The notes: a model not told the origin generated them from the letters alone. A stretch of DNA of 64,000 nucleotides from Mycobacterium sp. ACS1612 (GCF_001667505.1 NZ_LZHZ01000054.1:160712-224711); one strand, 5' to 3'. Shown: positions 10,290-18,681, counted from the first letter of the stretch. Numbers and translations are program-made.

Positions 10290-10318
10290 AGCCACAGTTG
10301 CAGATCAGGAGGCCCCCG

Positions 10319-10420
10319 GTGGGTTTCAACGGTACGAGTGTCGGGTTGGATGTGCATGCGCTTTCGGTGGTTGCGCATGCTGTCGACGAGGAAACGGGTC
10401 AACTCGAGGGGGCGCGGTTG
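10319..10420 (+). pseudogene. IS110-family transposase, N-terminal remnant
   Basis: A perfect AGGAGG (10307-10312) precedes a GTG at 10319. About 34 codons follow reading VGFNGTSVGLDVHALSVV and then DEETGQL, the opening of IS110-type DEDD transposases, including the first catalytic Asp in LDVH. After about codon 34 the similarity stops: the reading frame runs on for another 21 codons into the reversed glyoxalase relic. No remaining transposase domain, second end or intact copy is visible. It is a truncated relic, not a working element. The preserved ribosome-binding site suggests the break is fairly recent. Confidence 0.72.
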
Positions 10421-10569
10421 TCGTGGAGCATTCCGGTGGCCTGGCCGATTTCGATGATGTACGCGTCGGAATCGCGCAGATAGCACCGTATCTCGACCTC
10501 ACGGTCGAACTGGGGCGCGCAGGTGCCCGCCGACAGCGCGTCCCGTCGATACGAGGGCGGCTCGCGCTG
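10399..10569 (-). pseudogene. Glyoxalase/extradiol-dioxygenase-like protein, C-terminal remnant
   Basis: Read on the minus strand, this stretch gives an open C-terminal fragment containing REVEIRCYLRDSDAYIIEIG and then QATGML before a TGA at 10399-10401. That pattern (E-R-C-Y-L-R-D-P-D-G-Y-I-E-V-G in intact members) is the end of the last beta-alpha-beta-beta-beta module of vicinal-oxygen-chelate proteins, with the metal-binding Glu in IIEIG. No start codon or N-terminal module is present. The fragment overlaps the IS110 relic at one end and abuts the ligase relic at the other. The normal Pro and Gly of DPDG have become Ser and Ala, as expected for decay. It was found by translating the gap by hand and is too short for a usual ORF cut-off. 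Confidence 0.65.
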
Positions 10570-10777
10570 GAACGCGGGGCAAGGACCTGTCGTTCGTCCC
10601 GTTGCGACCTGAACGCGTCGTCGAAGTCAGCTACGACTACATGGAAGGTGAAAGGTTTCGCCACACAACGTAGTTCAACCGGTGGCGCCCCGACCGCGAG
10701 CCGACGTCGTGCAGTTCCGGCCAACTGGAACGCCCGGTGACCTTCGACCTCGGCGATATCGTGCCCGGCCTCGGCCG
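10562..10777 (+). pseudogene. ATP-dependent DNA ligase (LigC-like), C-terminal remnant with frameshift and stop
   Basis: The frame from 10581 reads KDLSFVPLRPERVVEV, then DYMEGERFRHTT, a TAG at 10671-10673, then FNRWRPDREP and LERPVTFDLGDIVPGLG. This matches the C-terminal OB-fold end of mycobacterial LigC-type ATP-dependent ligases, where the residue at the stop is normally Gln (CAG). Upstream, SRWNAG (10562-10579) continues the match in another frame, so one extra base at about 10580 is a frameshift. The nucleotidyltransferase domain is missing. The relic ends exactly where the minus-strand glycerol kinase gene ends (stop at 10778-10780). Confidence 0.72.
10744..10770 (+). repeat. 27-bp direct repeat, left copy (flanks the glycerol module)
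   Basis: This stretch at the end of the ligase relic is repeated at 17529-17555 with 25 of 27 bases identical, including 17 identical in a row (ctcggcgatatcgtgcc). The two copies lie just outside the outermost stop codons of the glycerol gene block. Both encode DLGDIVPG in one frame. The simplest reading is a duplicated piece of the ligase relic marking the edges of an inserted or rearranged segment. Confidence 0.6.
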
Positions 10778-12301
10778 TCAGCCAGGCTCTGCCGGACGAC
10801 GCCATTCTTCGCCATTGGTCAGAGCGCGCGCGACGGCTGCGGTCCATCCAGCGGCCTCGCGTCTGCGGACGCGGGCTTCCATTCTCGGATACCATGCCGC
10901 GGCCACGTGGCGATTGGCGCGTAGCGCCGCGACATCCGGCCAGTAACCGACGGCGAGACCAGCGGCGTACGCCGCACCCAGTGACACTGTTTCAGAGACG
11001 AACGGCCGCACCACCGGAACGTTGAGGACGTCGGCGTTGAATTGCATCAGTAGATGATTGGAGGTCATGCCGCCGTCGACCGCCAGCCGCGCAAGCGGCA
11101 CCCCGGAGTCGATTTTCATCGCGTTCACCACCTCCCAGGTCTGCCACGCCGTCGCTTCGAGCACGGCCCGCGCCAAGTGGCCCTTGGTTATATAGGACGT
11201 CAGCCCGACGAAGATACCTCTGGCTTCCGAATCCCAATGTGGCGCAAACAGTCCAGAGAACGCCGGCACGATGTAGCACCCACCGTTGTCGTCGACACTG
11301 CGCGCCAGCGTCTCGATCTGCGGTGCGGTGGCGATGACACCCAACGAGTCGCGGAACCACTGAACCAGCGAACCGGCCACCGCGATCGGCCCCTCCAGCG
11401 CGTACATCGGGGCATGGCCCGGCGCTGCATAGGCCACCGTCGGCAGCAGACCGTGCGGAGACTCGACAATCGAGGTGCCGACATTCATCAACAGGAACGC
11501 GCCGGTGCCATACGTACATTTGGCGTCGCCGGGGTCGAAGCACATCTGGCCGAACAACGCAGCCTGCTGGTCGCCGATGGCAGCTGCGATCGGCACACCC
11601 GGCAACACGACCGAGCATCGAGCGTAGACCTCGCTGTTGGACACGATCCTGGGCATCATCGGCTCCGGGATATCCAGCAGTCCAAGGAGTTTGGAGCTCC
11701 ACTGCATCAAACGCAAGTCCATGAACAGCGTTCTGCTGGCATTGGTCACGTCGGTGACATGGATCCCGTGTTTGGGTCCGCCCGTGAGGTTCCAGATCAA
11801 CCACGACTCGAGCGTGCCGAACAGTGCTTCTCCCGCTCGTGCCCTCGACTCGAGACCGCGGACATTGTCGAGCAGCCAGCGCAATCGCGGTGCGACGAAA
11901 TACGCCGCCGGTCGGAATCCCGCGATGCGTCGAAACACCTCGGCGTCGGGACTTATCTGGTCCACCACCGGACCCGTCCTGGTGTCCTGCCACGTGATCG
12001 CGGGGGCCAGCGGATGGCCGGTGCGGCGGTCCCACACCACAGTCGTCTCGCGTTGGTTGGCGATCCCGATGGCCGCCACATTGGACGCCTCCAACCCGGC
12101 GGCGCGCAGCGCATCGGGCACGATCCGGCACACATTGCGCCACAGTTCCAGCGCGTCCTGCTCGGCCCAGCCCGGCCGCGGGAAGGACTGCCGCTGCTCA
12201 CGCTGCGCGATCGCCACCATGCGGCCGCGGTGATCGAACAACATGCAGCGAGCCGAGGTGGTGCCCAGGTCGATCGCAGCGACCACGCGCTGTTCGGTCA
12301 C
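10778..12301 (-). CDS. glpK: Glycerol kinase-like FGGY carbohydrate kinase (second copy)
   Basis: This 507-residue cytosolic kinase would phosphorylate glycerol (or a close polyol) to the 3-phosphate. It has the FGGY features of GlpK: AIDLGTTSARCMLFD at the N terminus, NQRETTVVWDR, WQDTRTGP, GDQQAALFGQ, YGTGAFLLMN and a C-terminal LAVDGGMTSN. The start is GTG at 12301, overlapping the TGA of the IclR gene (GTGA), so regulator and kinase are translationally coupled. It is clearly a paralogue of the kinase at 14198 but diverged in the C-terminal third (arginine-rich end). Rapidly growing mycobacteria have a comparable arrangement of kinase, IclR regulator and glpFKD. Glycerol specificity is likely, not proven. 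Confidence 0.85.
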   Translation of the reverse strand: MTEQRVVAAIDLGTTSARCMLFDHRGRMVAIAQREQRQSFPRPGWAEQDALELWRNVCRIVPDALRAAGLEASNVAAIGIANQRETTVVWDRRTGHPLAPAITWQDTRTGPVVDQISPDAEVFRRIAGFRPAAYFVAPRLRWLLDNVRGLESRARAGEALFGTLESWLIWNLTGGPKHGIHVTDVTNASRTLFMDLRLMQWSSKLLGLLDIPEPMMPRIVSNSEVYARCSVVLPGVPIAAAIGDQQAALFGQMCFDPGDAKCTYGTGAFLLMNVGTSIVESPHGLLPTVAYAAPGHAPMYALEGPIAVAGSLVQWFRDSLGVIATAPQIETLARSVDDNGGCYIVPAFSGLFAPHWDSEARGIFVGLTSYITKGHLARAVLEATAWQTWEVVNAMKIDSGVPLARLAVDGGMTSNHLLMQFNADVLNVPVVRPFVSETVSLGAAYAAGLAVGYWPDVAALRANRHVAAAWYPRMEARVRRREAAGWTAAVARALTNGEEWRRPAEPG

Positions 12302-13062
12302 CGTGTTGGCTGCAGGGCGTGGATCACTGCCGCGGCAGCATGCCGCAGCTCCGAGAGGACATCCGCATCAGGTGACCCGTCACGACCAAGCAGCGATTCC
12401 GGTGGCCCGAGCACCGCCATGGCCGCGACTGTCGACCGGCTCCGACCATGGACCGGCACCGCGACACCCGCGAGGTCCGGATCGTACTCACCGCTGGCGG
12501 ACGCCACGCCGGAGCGCCGGACCCGTTCGATCTCGTCGGTCAGTCGTGCGCGGTTCACCGATGTCCTGACAGTGAAGCGTTCGAGCCTGAGGTTGCGCAA
12601 AATGCGTTCGCGGCGCGGCGAATACGCCAGTACGAGTTTGCCGCACGCGGTAGCGTGCAGTGGTATCCGCTCCCCGACACGCAGCGTTTGAGGAGTGTCG
12701 TCGGGTCGGAACACATGATGCACAACGTCGGCCTCGTGACCGTTCAGCAACGTCATCAGCACTTCGAATCCCGAAGACAGTGCGAGTGCGTCGGCCCAGA
12801 CCATCGAGATCGACCGCAGGTCATTTCCGTCCAATTCCACGCCGTCGCGTGAATATGCGCGCGGCCCTGGCGAATAACTGCCCGTGTCGGGATCCTGCTG
12901 GAGGTAGTCCACCTCGACCAGAGTGCGCACGATTCCGTGAACCGTGGCCTTGGACAGTTGCATGTCCTGGACGATGTCGCGCAGTTGGAGCGGCCTGCCG
13001 CTTTGCTCGATCAAATCCATTATGGCTGCGGCGCGTTCGATCGATTGGATAGATCCGGGCAT
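12298..13062 (-). CDS. IclR-family transcriptional regulator (GylR-like)
   Basis: A 254-residue regulator. The N-terminal winged helix-turn-helix spans about residues 5-70 (IQSIERAAAIMDLI, LRDIVQDMQLSKATVHGIV), followed by an IclR effector domain with RVGERIPLHATACGK. It is divergent from glpF with 251 bases between starts, and that gap contains two perfect dyads (13155-13171 and 13240-13254). Streptomyces GylR and the M. smegmatis GylR that controls glpFKD are IclR members in the same genetic context, so control of glpFKD is the natural inference. Whether it activates or represses, and its ligand, cannot be seen here. Confidence 0.85.
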   Translation of the reverse strand: MPGSIQSIERAAAIMDLIEQSGRPLQLRDIVQDMQLSKATVHGIVRTLVEVDYLQQDPDTGSYSPGPRAYSRDGVELDGNDLRSISMVWADALALSSGFEVLMTLLNGHEADVVHHVFRPDDTPQTLRVGERIPLHATACGKLVLAYSPRRERILRNLRLERFTVRTSVNRARLTDEIERVRRSGVASASGEYDPDLAGVAVPVHGRSRSTVAAMAVLGPPESLLGRDGSPDADVLSELRHAAAAVIHALQPTR

Positions 13063-13154
13063 CGGGCCTACTCCTCACTGTCGGTGGCGCTACGCGACGA
13101 ATATCACAGGTGGAGCGCGTCATCCATCCAGGTCTCGTCGTCACGCCACGAAAC

Positions 13155-13171
13155 GTTCGACATTGTCGAAC
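13155..13171. promoter_or_regulatory. Candidate IclR/GylR operator 1
   Basis: GTTCGACATTGTCGAAC is a perfect 8-bp inverted repeat around one central base, lying about midway between the iclR start and the glpF start. The size and symmetry suit an IclR-family dimer half-site pair. Its position, about 143 bases before the glpF ATG, fits an activator or a shared divergent operator. Confidence 0.6.
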
Positions 13172-13239
13172 AACTCCGATTGATGGCCGTCACATTCCCG
13201 CATAGCTTCGCACCATCTCACAGTGCGGCACGGCCACCG

Positions 13240-13254
13240 CGGTGCAGTGCACCG
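13240..13254. promoter_or_regulatory. Candidate operator 2 upstream of glpF
   Basis: CGGTGCAGTGCACCG is a perfect 7-bp inverted repeat around a central G, 59 bases upstream of the glpF ATG. Its sequence differs from the GTTCGAC dyad, so it may bind another protein. It could also form a small hairpin in a leader. Confidence 0.4.
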
Positions 13255-13313
13255 TCGCGCCCCACGCCAAAGCTCGAAAGTCCCATCAGCACAAGCGCAC
13301 AAGGAAGTGAGCA

Positions 13314-14159
13314 ATGAAAGTTTCGACGAGGACCAAGCATCCTCTCATCGGCGAACTGTCCGCTGAACTCCTGGGCACCGCGATTTTGATTCTCTTCGGC
13401 TGCGGGGTGGTCGCCCAGGTCGTCGCGGGCGGATTCCCGAAGTCGGTTGGAGCAGGCGACCACAACTCGATCGCCTTCGGGTGGGGCCTGGGCGTGACGA
13501 TGGCCGTCTTTGTCGCCGGTCGGCTCAGCGGTGCCCATCTCAATCCCGCAGTGACGGTGGCGTTGACGGTGTTCAAAGGTTTCGACAGGCGCAAAGTGCT
13601 GCCGTACATCAGCGCTCAGTTCGCGGGCGCCTTCGTCGGTGCACTGATCGTCAGGTTCGTCTATGCCGACCAGATTGCCGTTGTCGATCCCGGCCACACC
13701 AAGGCAACTCAAGGGATTTTCTCGACCTCGCCCGGCACGGGCGTTTCCACCGCCACTGCCTTTGCCGACCAGATCGTCGGAACCGCGGTACTGGTGATCG
13801 TCATCCTCGCAGTGACCACGGCAGGAAACAATCCGCCGCTTGCCAACCTGGCACCGCTGATCATCGGGCTCCTGGTGGTCGGAATCGGCATGGCGTGGGG
13901 CACCAATGCCGGTTACGCGATCAACCCCGCGCGCGACTTCGGTCCGCGGCTGGCGTCCTGGATCACCGGCTACAACGACGCCATGTTCTCGGCCAACGGT
14001 CCTGAGCTCTATTTCTGGGTGCCGATCATCGCCCCGCTCATCGGTGGTCTGATCGGTGGTGCGGTGTTCGTCTTCGGGATCGAGCGATACCTGCCCACCG
14101 CGTTGGAACTGCCCCAGGAAGTCGGAGTCGTTGAGCCCTCCGCAATGACCAACAGCTGA
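13314..14159 (+). CDS. glpF: Glycerol facilitator, MIP/aquaporin family
   Basis: A 281-residue integral membrane channel with six membrane segments and two half-helices. The first NPA box is in GAHLNPAVTV near residue 75. The second is in YAINPARDFGPR near residue 203; the Asp after NPAR is the aquaglyceroporin signature. The start has AAGGAA at 13301-13306, eight bases before ATG. It is the first gene of glpF-glpK-glpD, followed by glpK after 38 bases. It lets glycerol cross the membrane, where kinase trapping drives uptake. The C-terminal tail of about 20 residues is not conserved. Confidence 0.95.
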   Translation: MKVSTRTKHPLIGELSAELLGTAILILFGCGVVAQVVAGGFPKSVGAGDHNSIAFGWGLGVTMAVFVAGRLSGAHLNPAVTVALTVFKGFDRRKVLPYISAQFAGAFVGALIVRFVYADQIAVVDPGHTKATQGIFSTSPGTGVSTATAFADQIVGTAVLVIVILAVTTAGNNPPLANLAPLIIGLLVVGIGMAWGTNAGYAINPARDFGPRLASWITGYNDAMFSANGPELYFWVPIIAPLIGGLIGGAVFVFGIERYLPTALELPQEVGVVEPSAMTNS

Positions 14160-14197
14160 CCGTCCGCTCACCCCATCGCAGAGACAGGAATTCTTCT

Positions 14198-15715
14198 ATG
14201 CCCGACTTCGTCGGATCCGTCGACCAAGGAACCACCAGCACGCGGTTCATGGTGTTCGACCATGGTGGCAACGTCGTCGCCCAGCACCAACTCGAACACG
14301 AGCAGATCCTGCCGCGAGCCGGTTGGGTAGAGCACAATCCCGTCGAGATCTGGGAGCGGACGTCGTCGGTCATCCAGACCGCGCTGGGCAAGAGCGGGCT
14401 GGTGAGCAGCGACCTGGCCGCTATGGGCATCACCAACCAGCGCGAGACAACGGTGGTGTGGAACAGGCACACCGGCAGGCCCTACTACAACGCCATCGTG
14501 TGGCAGGACACCCGAACCGACCGCATCGCCAGCGCATTGGACGCCGACGGCCACGGGGAGACCATCAGGCACAAGGCCGGTCTGCCGCCGGCCACCTATT
14601 TCTCCGGCGGCAAGATCCAGTGGATCCTCGACAACGTCGACGGCGTCCGCGCGGCCGTCGAGAACGGTGACGCGCTGTTCGGCAATACCGACTCATGGCT
14701 GCTGTGGCACCTCACCGGCGGCGCCAGCGGTGGCACACACGTCACCGACGTGACCAATGCCAGTCGCACCATGTTGATGAACCTGGAAACCCTCGATTGG
14801 GACGACGAACTGCTGACTTTGTTCGGCATCCCACGGCAAATGCTGCCCAGGATCGTGCCTTCGTCGTCGCCCGAACCGTATGGCGTCACCCTCGCCGGCG
14901 GCCCACTCGGCGGTGAAGTACCGCTCACCGGCGCGCTCGGCGATCAGCAGGCTGCCACCGTCGGGCAGGTGTGTTTCGCACCCGGTGAGGCCAAGAACAC
15001 CTATGGCACAGGCAATTTCATGTTGCTCAACACGGGAACCGACATCGTGCGTTCCAAAGCCGGGCTGCTGACCACGGTTGCCTACAAATTGGGCGACGCC
15101 GATGCCGTGTATGCGCTGGAAGGTTCGATCGCCGTCACGGGGTCAGCCGTGCAGTGGTTGCGTGATCAGCTGGGAATCATCAGTGGCGCAGCACAATCGG
15201 AGACGCTGGCCCGACAGGTTTCCGACAACGGAGGGGTTTACTTCGTGCCGGCGTTCTCCGGCCTGTTTGCACCCTATTGGCGCTCGGATGCCCGCGGGGC
15301 GATCGTCGGACTCTCGCGCTTCAACAACAACGCCCATGTCGCCCGCGCGACGCTCGAGGCGATCTGCTATCAGAGCCGCGACGTCGTCGATGCGATGGAG
15401 GCGGATTCCGGTGTACACCTGGAGGTCTTGAAGGTCGACGGCGGTATCACCGCCAACGACCTCTGCATGCAGATTCAGGCTGATGTGCTCGGCGTGGACG
15501 TGGTCAAGCCCGTCGTCGCCGAAACCACCGCCCTGGGCTCGGCGTACGCGGCCGGGTTGGCCGTCGGCTTCTGGAAGAACACCGACGAACTGCGCAAGAA
15601 CTGGCTCGAAGACAAACGCTGGCAATCGACCTGGTCCGACGAACAACGCGAGACGGGGTATGCGCAATGGCGTAAGGCCGTCGAGCGAACGCTGGACTGG
15701 GTCGACGTCGGCTGA
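14198..15715 (+). CDS. glpK: Glycerol kinase
   Basis: GlpK makes glycerol-3-phosphate from glycerol and ATP. The 505-residue protein has the full family pattern: SVDQGTTSTRFMVFD (phosphate-binding loop), NQRETTVVWNRHTG with the substrate-contacting Arg-Glu pair, WQDTRTD, GDQQAATVGQVCF, YGTGNFMLLNTG, and a C-terminal KVDGGITAND. It lies inside the glpFKD operon between the channel and the dehydrogenase. It is closer to canonical GlpK than the minus-strand paralogue at 10778-12301, so this is the main enzyme by inference. Confidence 0.95.
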   Translation: MPDFVGSVDQGTTSTRFMVFDHGGNVVAQHQLEHEQILPRAGWVEHNPVEIWERTSSVIQTALGKSGLVSSDLAAMGITNQRETTVVWNRHTGRPYYNAIVWQDTRTDRIASALDADGHGETIRHKAGLPPATYFSGGKIQWILDNVDGVRAAVENGDALFGNTDSWLLWHLTGGASGGTHVTDVTNASRTMLMNLETLDWDDELLTLFGIPRQMLPRIVPSSSPEPYGVTLAGGPLGGEVPLTGALGDQQAATVGQVCFAPGEAKNTYGTGNFMLLNTGTDIVRSKAGLLTTVAYKLGDADAVYALEGSIAVTGSAVQWLRDQLGIISGAAQSETLARQVSDNGGVYFVPAFSGLFAPYWRSDARGAIVGLSRFNNNAHVARATLEAICYQSRDVVDAMEADSGVHLEVLKVDGGITANDLCMQIQADVLGVDVVKPVVAETTALGSAYAAGLAVGFWKNTDELRKNWLEDKRWQSTWSDEQRETGYAQWRKAVERTLDWVDVG

Positions 15716-15766
15716 CGCCGGCAATCCATAAGCGCCCCAGACGAATACGAAAGACAAGGTACCGAT

Positions 15767-17494
15767 ATGGAGGCGGTGGCGCTCTCCCCCGCCAATCGCG
15801 CGGCCGCACTGGCGGACCTCGCGGCCAACCCGCTCGACATCGTGGTGATCGGCGGTGGGGTCGTCGGTGCTGGCGCCGCACTCGATGCGGCCACCCGGGG
15901 CTTGAAAATAGGGCTGGTCGAAGCCCGCGATCTCGCCTCGGGCACCTCCAGCCGGTCGAGCAAGTTGATCCACGGCGGTCTTCGCTACTTGGAGATGCTG
16001 GATTTCCGGTTGGTCGCCGAGGCCCTGTCCGAACGCGGGCTGATGCTCGAGAGGCTGGCGCCGCACCTGGTGAAGCCCGTGAAATTTCTCTACCCGCTCA
16101 AGCATCGGGGATGGGAGCGCATCTACACCGCCGCCGGGCTCACGCTCTACGACGCGATGTCCAAGGCGTCCGGACACGGAGCCGGGATCCCGCTGCACCG
16201 CCACCTCACCCGCCGTGGCGCGTTGCGAGCGGCTCCATCCCTGAGCAAGGATGCGCTTGTCGGCGCACTGGTGTACTCAGACGCCCAGGTCGACGATGCC
16301 AGGCACACCATGACGATCGCGCGCACCGCGGCCGCATACGGTGCGCGTATCGCTACCCGCACCCGGGTGGTGGATCTCATCCGCGAGGGTGAACGCGTCA
16401 CCGGGGTCCGCGTCGTCGATCTGGAGTCGAACCGCACCTACCCGGTGCGGGCACGCCAGGTGATCAACGCCACCGGCGTCTGGACCGACGAAACCCAGGG
16501 GCTGGCCAACGAGCGCGGCCAATTCCATGTCCGCGCGAGCAAGGGAATTCATCTGGTCGTTCCTCGTGACCGCATACGGTCCTCCACCGGGATTATCCTG
16601 CGGACCGAGAAGTCGGTTCTGTTCGTGATCCCGTGGGGCCGACACTGGATCATCGGAACCACCGATACCGAATGGTCGCTCGACAAGGCACATCCGGCGG
16701 CCAGCCTGAAGGATATCCGCTACCTGCTCGGCCAGGTCAACACCGTGCTGCGGGCACCGCTGACCGAAGCCGACGTCGAGGGTGTCTACGCGGGTCTGCG
16801 TCCGCTTCTTGCCGGTGAATCCGCGGATACCTCCACGTTGTCGCGGGAACACGCCGTCGGTCACAGTGTGCCTGGCCTGGTGGTGATCGCGGGCGGTAAG
16901 TACACCACGTACCGGGTGATGGCCAAGGATGCGGTCGACGAGGCCGTGCACGGTTTGGGGCAGGCCTTCGACCGCAGGATCCCGAACTGTATGACGCAGA
17001 ACGTGCCGTTACTGGGTGCCGACGGTTACCACGCGCTGTGGAACGCCCGCCACCAGTTGGCCGCGGACTCGGGTCTGAGCGAGCCGCGGATCACCCATCT
17101 GCTCAACCGGTACGGATCGATGATCGGCGAGGTACTCGGCCTCGTTCGAGATGACCCGGCCTTGGGCTCCCCCCTGCCCGCTGCCGATGACTACCTGCGC
17201 GCAGAGGTGGTATACGCCACCACCCACGAGGGTGCGCTGCATCTCGACGACGTGTTGTGTCGCCGGACGCGGATCTCGATAGAGACCTTCGACCGGGGCA
17301 CCGATTCCTGTCGGGAGGTCGCCGACCTGATGGCGCCGTTGCTGGGATGGTCCGACGAGCACAAGGCGCTCGAAATCGACCACTACCTTGCGCGGGTCGC
17401 GGCCGAGCGGGAAAGCCAGACCATGCCCGACGACGAGACCGCCGACGGTGCGCGGATGGGCGCGGCCGAGATCGTGCCCGTCGGTCCATTGTGA
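15767..17494 (+). CDS. glpD: Aerobic glycerol-3-phosphate dehydrogenase
   Basis: GlpD is a membrane-associated flavoprotein that oxidises glycerol-3-phosphate to dihydroxyacetone phosphate and feeds electrons to the quinone pool. The 575-residue product has the N-terminal FAD fold VVIGGGVVGAGAALDAATRG, then LASGTSSRSSKLIHGGLRYLE, GLRPLLAGE and GGKYTTYRVMAKDAVDEA. It is the last gene of glpFKD, 51 bases after glpK. A second, related gene lies at 30213-31952 (glpD2-type), so the window carries two GlpD enzymes in different operons. No obvious damage. Confidence 0.94.
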   Translation: MEAVALSPANRAAALADLAANPLDIVVIGGGVVGAGAALDAATRGLKIGLVEARDLASGTSSRSSKLIHGGLRYLEMLDFRLVAEALSERGLMLERLAPHLVKPVKFLYPLKHRGWERIYTAAGLTLYDAMSKASGHGAGIPLHRHLTRRGALRAAPSLSKDALVGALVYSDAQVDDARHTMTIARTAAAYGARIATRTRVVDLIREGERVTGVRVVDLESNRTYPVRARQVINATGVWTDETQGLANERGQFHVRASKGIHLVVPRDRIRSSTGIILRTEKSVLFVIPWGRHWIIGTTDTEWSLDKAHPAASLKDIRYLLGQVNTVLRAPLTEADVEGVYAGLRPLLAGESADTSTLSREHAVGHSVPGLVVIAGGKYTTYRVMAKDAVDEAVHGLGQAFDRRIPNCMTQNVPLLGADGYHALWNARHQLAADSGLSEPRITHLLNRYGSMIGEVLGLVRDDPALGSPLPAADDYLRAEVVYATTHEGALHLDDVLCRRTRISIETFDRGTDSCREVADLMAPLLGWSDEHKALEIDHYLARVAAERESQTMPDDETADGARMGAAEIVPVGPL

Positions 17495-17528
17495 TCCGCA
17501 TCGGCTCAGCCCATGAGGGAAGCTGATC

Positions 17529-17555
17529 TCGATCTCGGCGATATCGTGCCGGGCC
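17529..17555 (+). repeat. 27-bp direct repeat, right copy
   Basis: Matches 10744-10770 at 25 of 27 positions and lies 35 bases after the glpD stop. Apart from this, the 17495-17727 gap shows no gene I can support: the frame open from 17581 joins nitronate monooxygenase but its first 49 codons look non-coding, and no ribosome-binding site fits them. Confidence 0.6.
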
Positions 17556-17727
17556 GTCGACGAGCGGGGCTACTGCCACGATGGCGTTAACCCATGCGCT
17601 GGCAGCCGTCGCATCCCTGACGGTGGCGGCTCGCGTGCCAAGGCGACCCACGTCCGATTGCCGCCCGAGGCCTTCAACCTCGAGTCAACCCCCAAACCGT
17701 CTGGCCGCGACGCCTACAGTTCGACAC

Positions 17728-18681
17728 ATGGCGCTGCGCACGGCACTGACGTCAATGTTCGACATCGACCATCCCGTCGTACTGGCCCCGATGGGCGGGG
17801 TGTCGGGCGGCGCATTGGCGAGCGCCGTGTCCGAGGGCGGCGGGCTCGGCCTGATAGGTGCGGGCCGCGGCGATGTGCAGTGGCTGGACCGGGAATGCGA
17901 AACGGCCCGGGCGGCGACGTCGAAGCCGTGGGGCATCGGGTTTTTGACATGGGCCATCGACGAACGAGCAATCGAAGCCGCCCTGAACTGGTCACCGGCG
18001 GCCGTCATGCTGTCGTTCGGCGATCCCGCGCCGTTCGCGCCGATGATCCGCGCCGAGGGCGTCGCATTGATGGTTCAGGTGACGTCGCTCGACGAAGCGC
18101 GGCGCGCGCTGGAGGTCGGCGCGAATGTCGTTGTGGCACAAGGGTTGGAGGCCGGCGGGCACGGCGGAGGCCGGGCGACGCTGCCGTTCGTCCCTGCGGT
18201 GGTGGACATTGCGGGCGCGACGCCGGTGCTGGCCGCGGGCGGTATCGCCGACGGCCGCGGACTGGCGGCCGCGCTGATGCTCGGCGCAGCAGGGGCGATG
18301 ATCGGCACCAGGTTCGAGGCCACCCCCGAGGCGTTGCTCGAGCCCGAGGAGGTCAACGCCATCACCGCGGCGCAGGCGTCCGACACCGTCCGCGGCCGCG
18401 TGTTGGACATCGCCACCCACGCGGGTTGGCCCGCCCGCTATCCGGCGCGGACACTGCGCAACCGCTTCACCGATGTGTGGCAGGGACGGGAAGCCGAGTT
18501 GGAATCCGACGAAGCCGCGTTGGCGGAGTTCGATGCCGCCGTCACCCGCGCTGACCGTGACTACCTACCGATCTGGGCGGGGGAAGCCGTCGACATGGTC
18601 AACGAAATGGATTCAGCCAGCGCGGTCGTCGCGCGCATCGCGGCGCAGGCCGAGTCGACGATCGCCGGGGCGTTGGCGTGA
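17728..18681 (+). CDS. Nitronate monooxygenase family (2-nitropropane dioxygenase-like)
   Basis: A 317-residue FMN-dependent TIM-barrel enzyme. Family marks are HPVVLAPMGGVSGGALASAVSEGGGLGLIGAG near the N terminus, GLEAGGHGGGR in the middle, and VLAAGGIADGRGLAAALMLGAAGAMIGTRF, which binds the FMN phosphate. Members oxidise nitronates such as propionate-3-nitronate, but many actinobacterial relatives act on unknown substrates. I chose ATG at 17728 because conserved sequence begins there, although the frame is open 49 codons earlier. It overlaps the following SDR gene by four bases, so the two are probably one transcript. Confidence 0.88.
   Translation: MALRTALTSMFDIDHPVVLAPMGGVSGGALASAVSEGGGLGLIGAGRGDVQWLDRECETARAATSKPWGIGFLTWAIDERAIEAALNWSPAAVMLSFGDPAPFAPMIRAEGVALMVQVTSLDEARRALEVGANVVVAQGLEAGGHGGGRATLPFVPAVVDIAGATPVLAAGGIADGRGLAAALMLGAAGAMIGTRFEATPEALLEPEEVNAITAAQASDTVRGRVLDIATHAGWPARYPARTLRNRFTDVWQGREAELESDEAALAEFDAAVTRADRDYLPIWAGEAVDMVNEMDSASAVVARIAAQAESTIAGALA

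Noticed and set aside
7914..10295. 793-codon minus-strand frame inside lhr
   Set aside because: Shadow of lhr; Arg/Gly/His-rich translation without motifs.
17581..17727. N-terminal extension of nitronate monooxygenase
   Set aside because: No ribosome-binding site and no family similarity before ATG 17728; the region also holds the flanking repeat tail.
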